This document shows positions 34,813 through 43,406 of a stretch of 64,000 nucleotides of DNA, one piece after another. Made by a program: the position numbers and the translations under genes. Source of the stretch: Phycisphaera sp. (lineage in GTDB: Bacteria; Planctomycetota; Phycisphaerae; Phycisphaerales; UBA1924); assembly GCA_025916675.1 (NCBI GenBank), contig CP098402.1, positions 2,847,205-2,911,204 on the forward strand, given 5' to 3'. Numbering within the stretch: the first letter of the stretch is position 1; each line of letters opens with the position of its first letter. The notes under the pieces are model-generated. The model was not told where the DNA came from. It did not search any database and saw only the letters and a program-made list of their open reading frames with translations.

Positions 34813-37511
34813 CGCAGGCCGAGTCGGTCGACACCCGCCCCCAGCGCCAGCGGGGGCGCCAGTACAGCGCCTTCCAATTGCGCATGGACACCTGGAACGA
34901 GCTGCAGGTGCGCACCAACTGGCTGCGCGAGTTGACACGGTCGGGCCAGGACGCCAGCGAGCCCCGTGCGCAGGTGGCCGAGAGCCTCGACGTGCTGGCC
35001 AGCCTGGAGCCCTACTGGGCGTTCCCCGGGCCGGCCCGGATGGACGAACTCACCCGCCTGTGCGCCGCGGGCGCGACGGGCGAGTTGGCCGATCGGGTCT
35101 CGAGCATCAGCCGCCTGCTCATCGGCGACGCGTACCGCGAACGCGGCGGCGCGGTGTTCGACGAGCCCGGACGCGACCCGCGCAAGAACGGGCAGGAGAT
35201 CGATCCGAGATCGCAAGTCCGCGGTCGACCGTACTTCGAGGTGCTGTTCGTCGATGGGGCCGACGCGTACGACCACGATTCGTTGCGTGAGGGCCTGGCC
35301 GAGTGCCGGCGCGAGGGCGACGAGTTCGTCTACGACGTGCTTACGGTGCCCAGCGCGCAGGACGCGGTGATCGCGGCGTTGTTCAACCCGACCATCCAGG
35401 CCGTGTTCCTGCGATACAACTTCGCCTTCAACACCGAGAACAGCCACCCCGCCCTGCGGCGGTACCTCAACGCGCTCTCGGCCGAGAACATGCCCAACAG
35501 CTACGGGCTCGATCGGAGCCTGCACCTGGCCAAGGTGCTCAAGAAGCTGCGGCCCGAGCTTGATCTGTATCTCGTCACCGACACACCGCTCGACTCGGTG
35601 GCCGGCAACGTGGGCAACGCCTTCCGCCGCACGTTCTACCGGCTCGAGCAGTACATGGAGCAGCACCTGAGCATCCTGCGGGGTGTTCGCGAGCGGTACG
35701 AGACGCCGTTCTTCGACGCGCTGCGCAAGTATGCGGCCAAGCCCACGGGCGTGTTCCACGCGCTGCCGATCGCGCGCGGCAAGAGCATGACCACCAGCCA
35801 CTGGGCTCGTGACTTCCACGAGTTCTACGGCGACAACTTGTTTATGGCCGAGACCAGCGCGACCAGCGGCGGGCTCGACTCGCTGCTGCAGCCGCGCGGG
35901 CCCATCCGCAAGGCCCAGGAAGCGGCGGCCCGTGCCTTCGGCGCTCGCCAGACGTTCTTCGTCACCAACGGCACCTCGACGGCCAACAAGATCGTGCAGC
36001 AGGCGCTCATCCGTCCGGGCGACATCGTGCTGGTCGATCGGGACTGCCACAAGAGCCACCACTACGCCTTCGTGCTGGCCGGGGCCCACCCGGTGTACCT
36101 CGACTCGTACCCGCTCCAGAAGTACACGATGTACGGCGCGGTGCAACTCGAAGAGATCGAGAAGCAACTGCTCGCGCTCAAGGACGCGGGCAAGCTCGAC
36201 CGCGTGCGCATGCTGGTGCTGACCAACTGCACGTTCGACGGCCTGACGTACGACCCGGTGCGCATCATGAAGCGCATCCTGGCGATCAAGCCCGACATGA
36301 TCTTTCTGTGGGACGAGGCGTGGTTCGCCTACGCCCGCTTCAGCCCCACGCTGCGCCGCCGGACGGCGATGGACGCGGCCAGCACGCTCCGCAAGCTGTA
36401 CCGCAGCTCCGAGTATCGCATCGCCTACGCGAATCGCGCCGAGGGCGACGAGCCGATGGCCGACCCCACCGAGGTCCGGGTGCGTGTGTACGCCACCCAG
36501 TCAACGCACAAGACGCTCACGAGCCTGCGGCAGGGCTCGATGATCCACGTATACGACGAGGACTTCGAGCAGCAGGCCAGCACTGCGTTCAACGAGGCGT
36601 TCATGACGCACACCTCGACCTCGCCCAATTACCAGATCATCGCCTCGCTCGACGCCGGGCGGCGGCAGGTCGAGCTTGAGGGCTTCGAGCTGGTCGAGAA
36701 GACCATCGACCTGGCCATGACGCTGCGCAAGCGCGTGAACGAGCACCCCGACATCTCGCGGTTCTTCCGCGTGCTGCGGCCGGCCGACATGATCCCCAGT
36801 GGGCACCGGCCCAGCGGGCTTGAGTTCTACTACCACCCCGAGCAGGGCTGGGGCAAGATGGACGCCGCATGGCGCGAGGACGAGTTCACGCTCGACCCCA
36901 CCCGCGTGACGCTCGAGGTGGGCACCACGGGTATCGACGGCGACACCATCCGCCACCTGCTGATGGACCGCTACGACATCCAGATCAACAAGACCTCGCG
37001 CAATACCGCGTTGTTCATGCCCAACATCGGCACCACGCGGGGCGACGTGGCATACCTCATCGAGACGCTGGCCGACATCTCACGCCGCGTCGAGGACAAC
37101 CTCAGCACCGAGAGCGCCGCGGGGCTGAACCTGCACACACAAAAGGTCGACTCGCTGCTCGAGGGCCCACCGCTACCCAACTTCAGCCATTTCCACCAGG
37201 CTTTCCGCGACGGCGACGCCTCGACGCCCGAGGGCGACCTGCGGCGGGCGTTCTTCCTGGCGTACGACCAGGACAACACCGAATGGGTAAAACTCGGCGG
37301 CGACCTGCTCAAGCAGATCAAGGACGGCCGCGAGTTTGTGTCGGCGGCGTTCGTGACGCCGTACCCGCCGGGGTTCCCGATCCTGGTGCCCGGGCAGGTG
37401 TTCAGCGCCGAGATCATCGCGTACCTGCTGGCGCTGGACGTCAAGGAGATCCACGGCTATCACTCCACGTACGGCCTTCGCGTCTTCGAGGAGCACGCGC
37501 TTCGGACCTAA
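34809..37511 (+). CDS. Orn/Lys/Arg-decarboxylase family PLP enzyme
   Basis: This 900-residue fold-type-I enzyme resembles the large biodegradative basic-amino-acid decarboxylases. The N-terminal ~330 residues are a poorly conserved wing. The PLP core has ETSATSGGLDSLL, FFVTNGTSTANKI, CHKSHHYAFVLAG, the cofactor Asp502 in FLWDEAWFAYA and the PLP Lys568 in ATQSTHKTLTSL. The C-terminal domain ends with FVTPYPPGFPILVPGQV, as in the family. It should produce a diamine or agmatine from lysine, ornithine or arginine. It starts inside the end of the upstream amidohydrolase (ATGA) and precedes an ATP-grasp gene by 30 bases. Confidence 0.88.
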   Translation: MTQAESVDTRPQRQRGRQYSAFQLRMDTWNELQVRTNWLRELTRSGQDASEPRAQVAESLDVLASLEPYWAFPGPARMDELTRLCAAGATGELADRVSSISRLLIGDAYRERGGAVFDEPGRDPRKNGQEIDPRSQVRGRPYFEVLFVDGADAYDHDSLREGLAECRREGDEFVYDVLTVPSAQDAVIAALFNPTIQAVFLRYNFAFNTENSHPALRRYLNALSAENMPNSYGLDRSLHLAKVLKKLRPELDLYLVTDTPLDSVAGNVGNAFRRTFYRLEQYMEQHLSILRGVRERYETPFFDALRKYAAKPTGVFHALPIARGKSMTTSHWARDFHEFYGDNLFMAETSATSGGLDSLLQPRGPIRKAQEAAARAFGARQTFFVTNGTSTANKIVQQALIRPGDIVLVDRDCHKSHHYAFVLAGAHPVYLDSYPLQKYTMYGAVQLEEIEKQLLALKDAGKLDRVRMLVLTNCTFDGLTYDPVRIMKRILAIKPDMIFLWDEAWFAYARFSPTLRRRTAMDAASTLRKLYRSSEYRIAYANRAEGDEPMADPTEVRVRVYATQSTHKTLTSLRQGSMIHVYDEDFEQQASTAFNEAFMTHTSTSPNYQIIASLDAGRRQVELEGFELVEKTIDLAMTLRKRVNEHPDISRFFRVLRPADMIPSGHRPSGLEFYYHPEQGWGKMDAAWREDEFTLDPTRVTLEVGTTGIDGDTIRHLLMDRYDIQINKTSRNTALFMPNIGTTRGDVAYLIETLADISRRVEDNLSTESAAGLNLHTQKVDSLLEGPPLPNFSHFHQAFRDGDASTPEGDLRRAFFLAYDQDNTEWVKLGGDLLKQIKDGREFVSAAFVTPYPPGFPILVPGQVFSAEIIAYLLALDVKEIHGYHSTYGLRVFEEHALRT

Positions 37512-37541
37512 GCCACGTTCTTCCACCGCTCAGGGGGCAGC

Positions 37542-39068
37542 ATGACCACCGTCACCACCAAGCCAACCAACCTCACGAAAGCCAAATCGCTCACCAGCGA
37601 CGTCGGCAAGCGTAAACGCAAGGGCACGCTGTACGGCATCTCGGAGATCCGACGGTTCTTCCACCGCAACACCGAGCCCATCTACTTCATCAGCGCGACG
37701 AACTTCAACCTGCTGGGCATCGACGAGTGGGTCCGCAACTTCACGTACATCAATTACATCGACTGCTTCGACGGGCAGCACCCCAACGTGTTCGTGCCGC
37801 CCGAGCGGCCGCACGAGCCGTTCGAGAGCATCGAGGACATCAACAACTACCTGCTGCGCCACCCGGCCGTCAAGGAACTCATCAAGAGCCGTGGCAAGGG
37901 CCTGAAGACCAACGGCAAGGCCGTGTTCCTGATGTTCGACGAGACCACCGAGAAGCTCTGCAAGGAGCTGGGCCTTGAGGTCTGCTTCCCGCCCGCGTCG
38001 CTGCGCAGCGTGGTCGATGACAAGATGGAGACCACCCGCATCGGCAACAAGGCCCGCGTGTACAGCGTGCCCAATAAGCTGGTGAGCGTGAAGGACTACG
38101 AGGACCTGCGCAAGAAGACCAAGAATCTCGGCGACGACGTGGTGATCCAGACCGCCTACGGCGACTCGGGGCACACGACCTTCTTCGTGAAGAATGAAGG
38201 CGACTTCGCCAAGCACGAGGCCGACATCACCAGCGCCCCCGAGGTCAAGGTGATGAAGCGTATCCGCTGCCGCGGCAGCGCGCTCGAAGCGTGCGTCACC
38301 CGGCACGGCACGATCGTGGGCCCGCTGATGACCGAGTTGGTGGGCTTCAAGGAGCTGACGCCCTATCGCGGCGGGTGGTGCGGCAACGAGGTGTTCGACG
38401 ATGCGTTCGATAAGCGCATCCGCAGGAACGCCCGCCGGGCCGCGATGGCCTTCGGCGACCAGCTCCGCGAGATGGGCTACCTGGGCTACTTCGAGATCGA
38501 CTACCTGACCGACCTGGACACCGGAAAGGTGTACCTGGGCGAGTGCAACCCGCGCATCACCGGCGCGAGCAGCATGACCAACCTAGCCGCCTTCGCCCAC
38601 GCCGACGCGCCGCTGTTCCTGTTCCACCTGCTCGAGTGGATGGGCGTGAAGTACGAGCTCGACGTCGACGAGTTGAACGAGCGTTGGGCCGACCCGCAGA
38701 ATATCGATAGCTGGTCGCAACTGGTCATCAAGCACACCGACGACACGGTCGACCGCATCACCCACGCGCCGCCGAGCGGCATCTATGAATTAGACGGCAA
38801 GGGAGGCATGCACTACGTGCGCATGCAGACGCACCGCCGCACGGTGCAGTTCGAGAACCGGGCGTTCTTCCTGCGCATCGCGGCCCCGGGTGACTACCGG
38901 TACGAGGGCGCCGACCTGGGCATCCTGGTCAGCCCGGGCCGGTTCATGGATGACGACTTCCAGCTGACGCCGCGGGCGAAGCAGTGGATCAAGGGCATCC
39001 GCAGGTTCTACGCGGGCGAGAGCGACGGGGCGGGCCAGCCCGAATTGACCGGCTTCAAGCTGCTGTGA
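37542..39068 (+). CDS. ATP-grasp ligase of unknown substrate
   Basis: The 508-residue protein contains an ATP-grasp core at about 160-370: the ATP-binding lysine region DDVVIQTAYGDSGHTTFF, MKRIRCRGSALEAC, and the Mg2+ Glu/Asn in YLGECNPRITGASSMTN. ATP-grasp enzymes activate a carboxylate as acyl-phosphate and join it to an amine or other nucleophile. The N-terminus (~20-150) and the C-terminal ~130 residues are not recognised. A GGGGG ribosome-binding stretch precedes ATG 37542. Between an amine-making decarboxylase and an amide-cleaving Ntn hydrolase, a carboxylate-amine ligase role is likely, but this is inference. Confidence 0.8.
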   Translation: MTTVTTKPTNLTKAKSLTSDVGKRKRKGTLYGISEIRRFFHRNTEPIYFISATNFNLLGIDEWVRNFTYINYIDCFDGQHPNVFVPPERPHEPFESIEDINNYLLRHPAVKELIKSRGKGLKTNGKAVFLMFDETTEKLCKELGLEVCFPPASLRSVVDDKMETTRIGNKARVYSVPNKLVSVKDYEDLRKKTKNLGDDVVIQTAYGDSGHTTFFVKNEGDFAKHEADITSAPEVKVMKRIRCRGSALEACVTRHGTIVGPLMTELVGFKELTPYRGGWCGNEVFDDAFDKRIRRNARRAAMAFGDQLREMGYLGYFEIDYLTDLDTGKVYLGECNPRITGASSMTNLAAFAHADAPLFLFHLLEWMGVKYELDVDELNERWADPQNIDSWSQLVIKHTDDTVDRITHAPPSGIYELDGKGGMHYVRMQTHRRTVQFENRAFFLRIAAPGDYRYEGADLGILVSPGRFMDDDFQLTPRAKQWIKGIRRFYAGESDGAGQPELTGFKLL

Positions 39069-40045
39069 GCCCGGGCGCCACGACCAGCCCGACCATGCTC
39101 TTCCGCGTCATGCGTGACGGATTCGAGCTAGATGAAGCGTTCGCGGCTTATTGGCCCGCGTACCAGAAGTGGATCGCAAAGAGCAAGGGCCGCATGAGCG
39201 CCAAGGCGGCGCGAGAAGCACTGGCTCAGCACGTGCCAGAATTGCTGCCGACGTACGCGGCGCTGCTCGCGCGCTTTGGCGACAAGGCCGATATCGCCCG
39301 CTTCCTCGCGCTGTACAAGCCACCGCCGCTGGTGCGCGGCTGCACACAAGCCGTGTGGCTGGGCGAGGGCGGGCCCGCCCTGGTGCGCAACTACGACCAC
39401 GCGCCGCACCTGTCCGATGGCATCGTGCTGCACGCCAACTGGGATGACGTCTCAACGGTGTGCATGACCGATTGCATCTGGGGCGCGCTCGACGGCGTGA
39501 ACGAGCACGGCCTGTGCGTCGCGCTGGCCTTCGGCGGGCGCAATGTGTCGGGCGATGGGTTCGCCGCTCCGCTGCTGGTGCGGTATGCGCTCCAGACCTG
39601 CACCACCGCGAGCGAGGCGGCCAGGGCCATCGCCCGCGTGCCATGCTCGATGACCTACACGTTCGTGTGCCTGGATAAGAACGGCGACCACGCGACGGTG
39701 TACGCCGCGCCGGACCGCTCCAGCCGCATCGACCACGCAACGGCGAGCACCAACCACCAGGGCAAGGTCGAGTGGCCGCAGTACGCCATCTCGTGCAAGA
39801 CGGTTGAGCGGCTGAACCGGGCCCGCGACCTGCTCGGCGACGAGGGCCAGACGCTCGGCACACTCACCCAGAGGTTCCTGGAGCCCCCGCTCTATCGCGC
39901 AAGCTACGCCAAGGGCTCGGGCACGCTGTATACAAGCGTGTATGTGCCCGCAAACGGCTCGTTGGCACTACACTGGCGGGGTGCAGCGCTGCGCCAGACG
40001 ATCGGGCGATTCGAGCCGGCGGCGATCGAGGTACGGCTGGGCTGA
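39065..40045 (+). CDS. C45-family Ntn hydrolase (acyl-CoA:6-APA acyltransferase-like)
   Basis: The 326-residue protein resembles the acyl-coenzyme A:6-aminopenicillanate acyltransferase family. A self-cleavage site is expected before Cys93 (LVRG-CTQAVW), which then becomes the N-terminal nucleophile. RNYDHAP, CIWGALDGVNEHGLCVAL and STNHQGK are family features. Members hydrolyse or transfer amide-bound acyl groups. The start is GTG 39065, overlapping the ATP-grasp TGA as GTGA; ATG 39095 is an alternative. The ligase and the hydrolase being coupled suggests one makes and the other breaks the same kind of amide. Confidence 0.82.
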   Translation: MSPGATTSPTMLFRVMRDGFELDEAFAAYWPAYQKWIAKSKGRMSAKAAREALAQHVPELLPTYAALLARFGDKADIARFLALYKPPPLVRGCTQAVWLGEGGPALVRNYDHAPHLSDGIVLHANWDDVSTVCMTDCIWGALDGVNEHGLCVALAFGGRNVSGDGFAAPLLVRYALQTCTTASEAARAIARVPCSMTYTFVCLDKNGDHATVYAAPDRSSRIDHATASTNHQGKVEWPQYAISCKTVERLNRARDLLGDEGQTLGTLTQRFLEPPLYRASYAKGSGTLYTSVYVPANGSLALHWRGAALRQTIGRFEPAAIEVRLG

Positions 40046-40068
40046 CGCATCTCACCTACCATGTACCG

Positions 40069-40545
40069 ATGGCCGAACTGTCTCCCAACACCAACTCGAC
40101 CCCCGCCCTGCGCATCACCGAGCCCCTGTGCGCCGTGTTCCGGCGTCAGCTCAAGGCCGAGGGGCAGAAGTACACGCCCGAGCGGGCCCAGGTGCTCGAC
40201 GCGATCATCCAGCTCGACCGCATCTTCGAGGCCGAGCAGGTGATCGACGAGCTGCGCGAGCGGCAGCATCGCGTGAGCAAGGCGACGGTGTACCGCACCA
40301 TCCACCTGCTGCAAGAGGCGGGCATCATCCAGCGCGTGCTGACCGAGGGCGACCAGGCCCAGTACCAGCTCGCCTATGGCGAGAGCCCAAGCGACACGCT
40401 CGTGCGCCTCGACACGCGCGAGGTCGTCACCATCGACGTGCCCGAACTCGCGGCCATCCGCGATCGCATCTGCAAGGAATTGGGGTTGTTGCCCCAGGGG
40501 CATAAGTTGCAGATCTTCGCCGTAGCGCCCGAAGCGGAGGACTGA
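40069..40545 (+). CDS. Fur-fold transcriptional regulator without metal ligands
   Basis: The 158-residue protein has the Fur-family winged helix: KYTPERAQVLDAIIQLDRIF, AEQVIDELRERQHRVSKATVYRTIHLLQEAGIIQRV. The dimerisation half is present as well (VVTIDVPELAAIRDRICKELGL, HKLQIFAV). The His-rich metal site and the CxxC that normally sit between them (HHDHLICxxCG) are replaced by ESPSDTLVRLDTREVV, with no Cys and no His. It follows the C45 gene by 23 bases and probably regulates this operon. The signal it senses cannot be Fe2+, Zn2+ or Mn2+ at the canonical site. Confidence 0.85.
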   Translation: MAELSPNTNSTPALRITEPLCAVFRRQLKAEGQKYTPERAQVLDAIIQLDRIFEAEQVIDELRERQHRVSKATVYRTIHLLQEAGIIQRVLTEGDQAQYQLAYGESPSDTLVRLDTREVVTIDVPELAAIRDRICKELGLLPQGHKLQIFAVAPEAED

Positions 40546-40548
40546 GCC

Positions 40549-42174
40549 TCAACCGCACCCCGCATCGAACGCGTTCTGGAAGCACAGAAAGTCGAAGAGC
40601 GTGAGCGACCCATCACCATCGCAGTCGGCCCTCGGGTCGCCCGCGTCGAAGGCGTTTTGGAAGCACAGGAAGTCGAAGAGTGTGAGCGAACCATCGCCGT
40701 CGCAGTTGGCCACGCAAAGCTCGGCTTCGTCGATCACCAGGTCGGCCACCCACACCGTGTCGACCTGACGGCTGACCACGAACACTCGGCCCGATTCATC
40801 TGAACCGAAGCGAGGGTCCACGCGATCGAGGCCCAAAATGTCGTTGATCCCACCAGGCGTGCTGCCGTCCACGCTCACGTTCATCACGAACACATCGGCC
40901 TGCGTATCGCCCGCGTCGGCCGCGAACAACTCGCCCAGGTCGGCGTGGAAGAAGGCCCCGCGCGCGAGGTCGCTGAACAGCACCTGCTCGCCAAACCCCG
41001 GATCGCTCGGATCGATCACCGGGAACCCGCCGACGATGGCGGTGTTCTCGGCCGTCGGCGTCGCACCGGGCGTGTTTGGGATCTCGTGGTCGTACACCGC
41101 GGCGGGGAACTCGAGCGTCGAGCCCGAGGGCAGGCGGAGTACCGTGCCCAGATTGCCATCGTCGGGCCCGTCGTATCGCGTCCAGCCGTGGTTGTCGCCG
41201 TTGTCGACGATATTGATCTCTTCGAACTTCTCGTCGCCGATGTCGAAAACAAGCAGCCGCCCGTTCCCCAACGCGTCGCGCGCGAAGCACATGTTCTGCG
41301 GGTTTCGCATGCCCCAGGCGAAGATCTCCTCGGTGTTGCCGTCATCGTCGAGCAACGGCCCACCATCGGCGTAGAAATTGCTCGCGGGTACCGAATACCG
41401 ATCCGTACCGTTCTGCAGCGGATCGATGCGCAAGATCTTGCCGAAGGGGTTGTCGCGGTCTTGCACGTGCTGCCAGCCGGGATTGCCAGAGCCGTTGTTC
41501 ATGTCACCCAACGGGATGTGCAGCAGCCCATAGTTCGCGTCGCCAGGCTCGGCGTACGGATCGAACATGAGCTGGCCGACGCTGTGCGAGTCGACCACTC
41601 GGCCGCTGAACTCGAAGCGGATGACCTCACGCCGCGACGTGGTGTCGATGCGGTTCGGGTCGCTCGCGTCGACCGTCCATTCGGTGATGGCGTACTGCGC
41701 CCGGCTGTCGCCCGGCCGGCTGGGGAGCGCCGCGCCACTGTAATCGGGCGCGCGCGAGCCTGGCCTCACGCTCATCGAAGTGGTATAGAACTTGCCCTCT
41801 CCCGCTGTGCCCGGCACGGCGTAGTCGGGGTGAAATGCGCTGTAGGAAAGCCCATTGGTCGACAGTCGGAAGATCTGCCGGAAGTCGGGGAGCACGCCCG
41901 GTGCGGCCAGATCGAGGAACACGCCCAGCGGATCGCCCGCCGCCGAGAAGATGAACACCTTGCCCTCGTTCGTGCTCACGAACACGCGGCCCGAGCCGTC
42001 GCGGGGCGCGTCCAGGTCGATGGCCCCCGAACGATCGATCGTCGAGATCGTTGCGAAGGTCGACAATTCGAGCACCGTCGACGACGGCAGCGGATCGGGT
42101 GCCTGGGCCATCGTGGCTCCGCACGCACCAACCAGCACCACAACACTACCCCGACAACGCCCCATCGCAACCAT
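40549..42174 (-). CDS. PQQ-dependent sugar dehydrogenase-like secreted protein with GC-type dockerin
   Basis: The 541-residue protein is started at ATG 42174 because AGGAGG lies six bases upstream and a signal peptide follows (MVAMGRCRGSVVVLVGACGA, cleaved at MAQA-PD). The body is a six-bladed propeller of the soluble glucose dehydrogenase/HIPL type: RVFVSTNEGKVFIF, HIPLGDMNNGSGNPGWQHVQ, GKILRIDPLQNG, WGMRNPQNMCF and EINIVDNGDNHGW. The C-terminal dockerin pair uses CDGDGSLTLFDFLCFQNAFDAG twice with extra Cys and ends Gly-Cys-Gly. It probably oxidises sugars outside the cell. It is convergent with the Fur-fold gene, with only 3 bases between stops. Confidence 0.87.
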   Translation of the reverse strand: MVAMGRCRGSVVVLVGACGATMAQAPDPLPSSTVLELSTFATISTIDRSGAIDLDAPRDGSGRVFVSTNEGKVFIFSAAGDPLGVFLDLAAPGVLPDFRQIFRLSTNGLSYSAFHPDYAVPGTAGEGKFYTTSMSVRPGSRAPDYSGAALPSRPGDSRAQYAITEWTVDASDPNRIDTTSRREVIRFEFSGRVVDSHSVGQLMFDPYAEPGDANYGLLHIPLGDMNNGSGNPGWQHVQDRDNPFGKILRIDPLQNGTDRYSVPASNFYADGGPLLDDDGNTEEIFAWGMRNPQNMCFARDALGNGRLLVFDIGDEKFEEINIVDNGDNHGWTRYDGPDDGNLGTVLRLPSGSTLEFPAAVYDHEIPNTPGATPTAENTAIVGGFPVIDPSDPGFGEQVLFSDLARGAFFHADLGELFAADAGDTQADVFVMNVSVDGSTPGGINDILGLDRVDPRFGSDESGRVFVVSRQVDTVWVADLVIDEAELCVANCDGDGSLTLFDFLCFQNAFDAGDPRADCDGDGSLTLFDFLCFQNAFDAGCG

Positions 42175-42389
42175 ATCGAACCTCCTGACCTTTGCCATAC
42201 CCCGCTAGATCGGGGCGTCCATACACACAATCTACCACAAATCGGCCACCCGATCAATGGAAATCGCACGATTGCGGTGTACTTGGGAATGGGCGAGCGG
42301 GGACCCGGAGGGCGGGTCGGCCATCTCCAGGCGGCTTCGGCCAGAGCGATGTTGAACGTAGCCAGGTGCTCGTGGATCTGCCGCCAGGG

Positions 42390-43406
42390 CTAAGCCAGTA
42401 ACCGTACCCGTTCGTGCGACAGCGCCGCCCGGGCCGTGAGCCCTTCGATCTCCGAGGAGGCCTTTTCCATCGATCGGACGACGTCCGGCGCAAATTCGCT
42501 CCGGGCCGAGTTGCAGGCGTGCACGAGCACGTCCGCGCCGGCCTCTGCGCCCAGGCAGATCGTCTCCTCGAGCGACCAGCGTGCCCGCACGCCCTCCATG
42601 TCGAGCGCATCGGTGAACACAGGGCCAGCAAAACCGAGCTCGTCACGGAGTAGCCCTGTCGTCACCGCGCGCGACAGCGATGCCGGACGGTCCGCATCGA
42701 ACGCGGCCAGCAATAGGTGCCCCGTCATCACGCCAACACGCTTGCCCATCAGCAAGCGGTACGGCGCCAGCTCGCGATCACGCTTCCAAGTTCGGGAGAT
42801 GTCAACGAGGTCGTGGTGCGAGTCGACCGTCGCCGACCCATGACCGGGGAAGTGCTTGAGCACACAGGCGACCCCCGCCTCCCGATGCGCCCGCACCACG
42901 CGCTCGGCACACGCCGCGACCTCCCCCGGCTCACCCGAGAACGACCGCTCCAGTGCCCCAATCACCGGCGACGCAGGATTAATGTTCACGTCAACACACG
43001 GCGCGAAGTTCAGGGCGATGCCGGCGTCGCGCAGTGCGACCGCCATCGAACGCGATTGTGCCAACTGCTCCTGCTCCGTCAGCAACGCGAACTCATGCGC
43101 CGAGGGCCAGCCCGCGAAGCCGTGCGCACGGGAGAGGCGCTGCACGCGCCAGCCCTCTTGGTCGATCGCGACCAGAGCGTCGTCGCCAAGGCGCGAGCGC
43201 ACGTGATCCGTCAGCACCCGGACCTGCCCGGGCGATCGCACGTTCCGTTCCCCACCGGTGGCCACGTCGCGATCGAACAGAATCACCATCCGCACCCCCG
43301 CATGAGCACAGGCATCGAGGTCTTCTTCCAGCCCCGGGTCGCCCGGCGTCGCGCCGCGGATGCCGAGCATGGTCATCGCCCCAAGCTCGCGCAGCGCGGC
43401 GCTCAC
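42390..43406 (-). CDS. nagZ: Beta-N-acetylglucosaminidase NagZ (GH3)
   Basis: NagZ removes GlcNAc from GlcNAc-anhydroMurNAc muropeptides in the cytoplasm. The 338-residue protein has the GH3/NagZ signature LKHFPGHG (184-190), the catalytic-loop DSHHDL (195-200) and the nucleophile Asp266 in PVFTDALDMEGV. No signal peptide is present, which fits cytosolic recycling. The start is GTG 43406, overlapping the symporter stop as GTGA; ATG 43373 is an alternative. It is the last gene of the anmK-murQ-symporter-nagZ operon. Confidence 0.92.
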   Translation of the reverse strand: MSAALRELGAMTMLGIRGATPGDPGLEEDLDACAHAGVRMVILFDRDVATGGERNVRSPGQVRVLTDHVRSRLGDDALVAIDQEGWRVQRLSRAHGFAGWPSAHEFALLTEQEQLAQSRSMAVALRDAGIALNFAPCVDVNINPASPVIGALERSFSGEPGEVAACAERVVRAHREAGVACVLKHFPGHGSATVDSHHDLVDISRTWKRDRELAPYRLLMGKRVGVMTGHLLLAAFDADRPASLSRAVTTGLLRDELGFAGPVFTDALDMEGVRARWSLEETICLGAEAGADVLVHACNSARSEFAPDVVRSMEKASSEIEGLTARAALSHERVRLLA

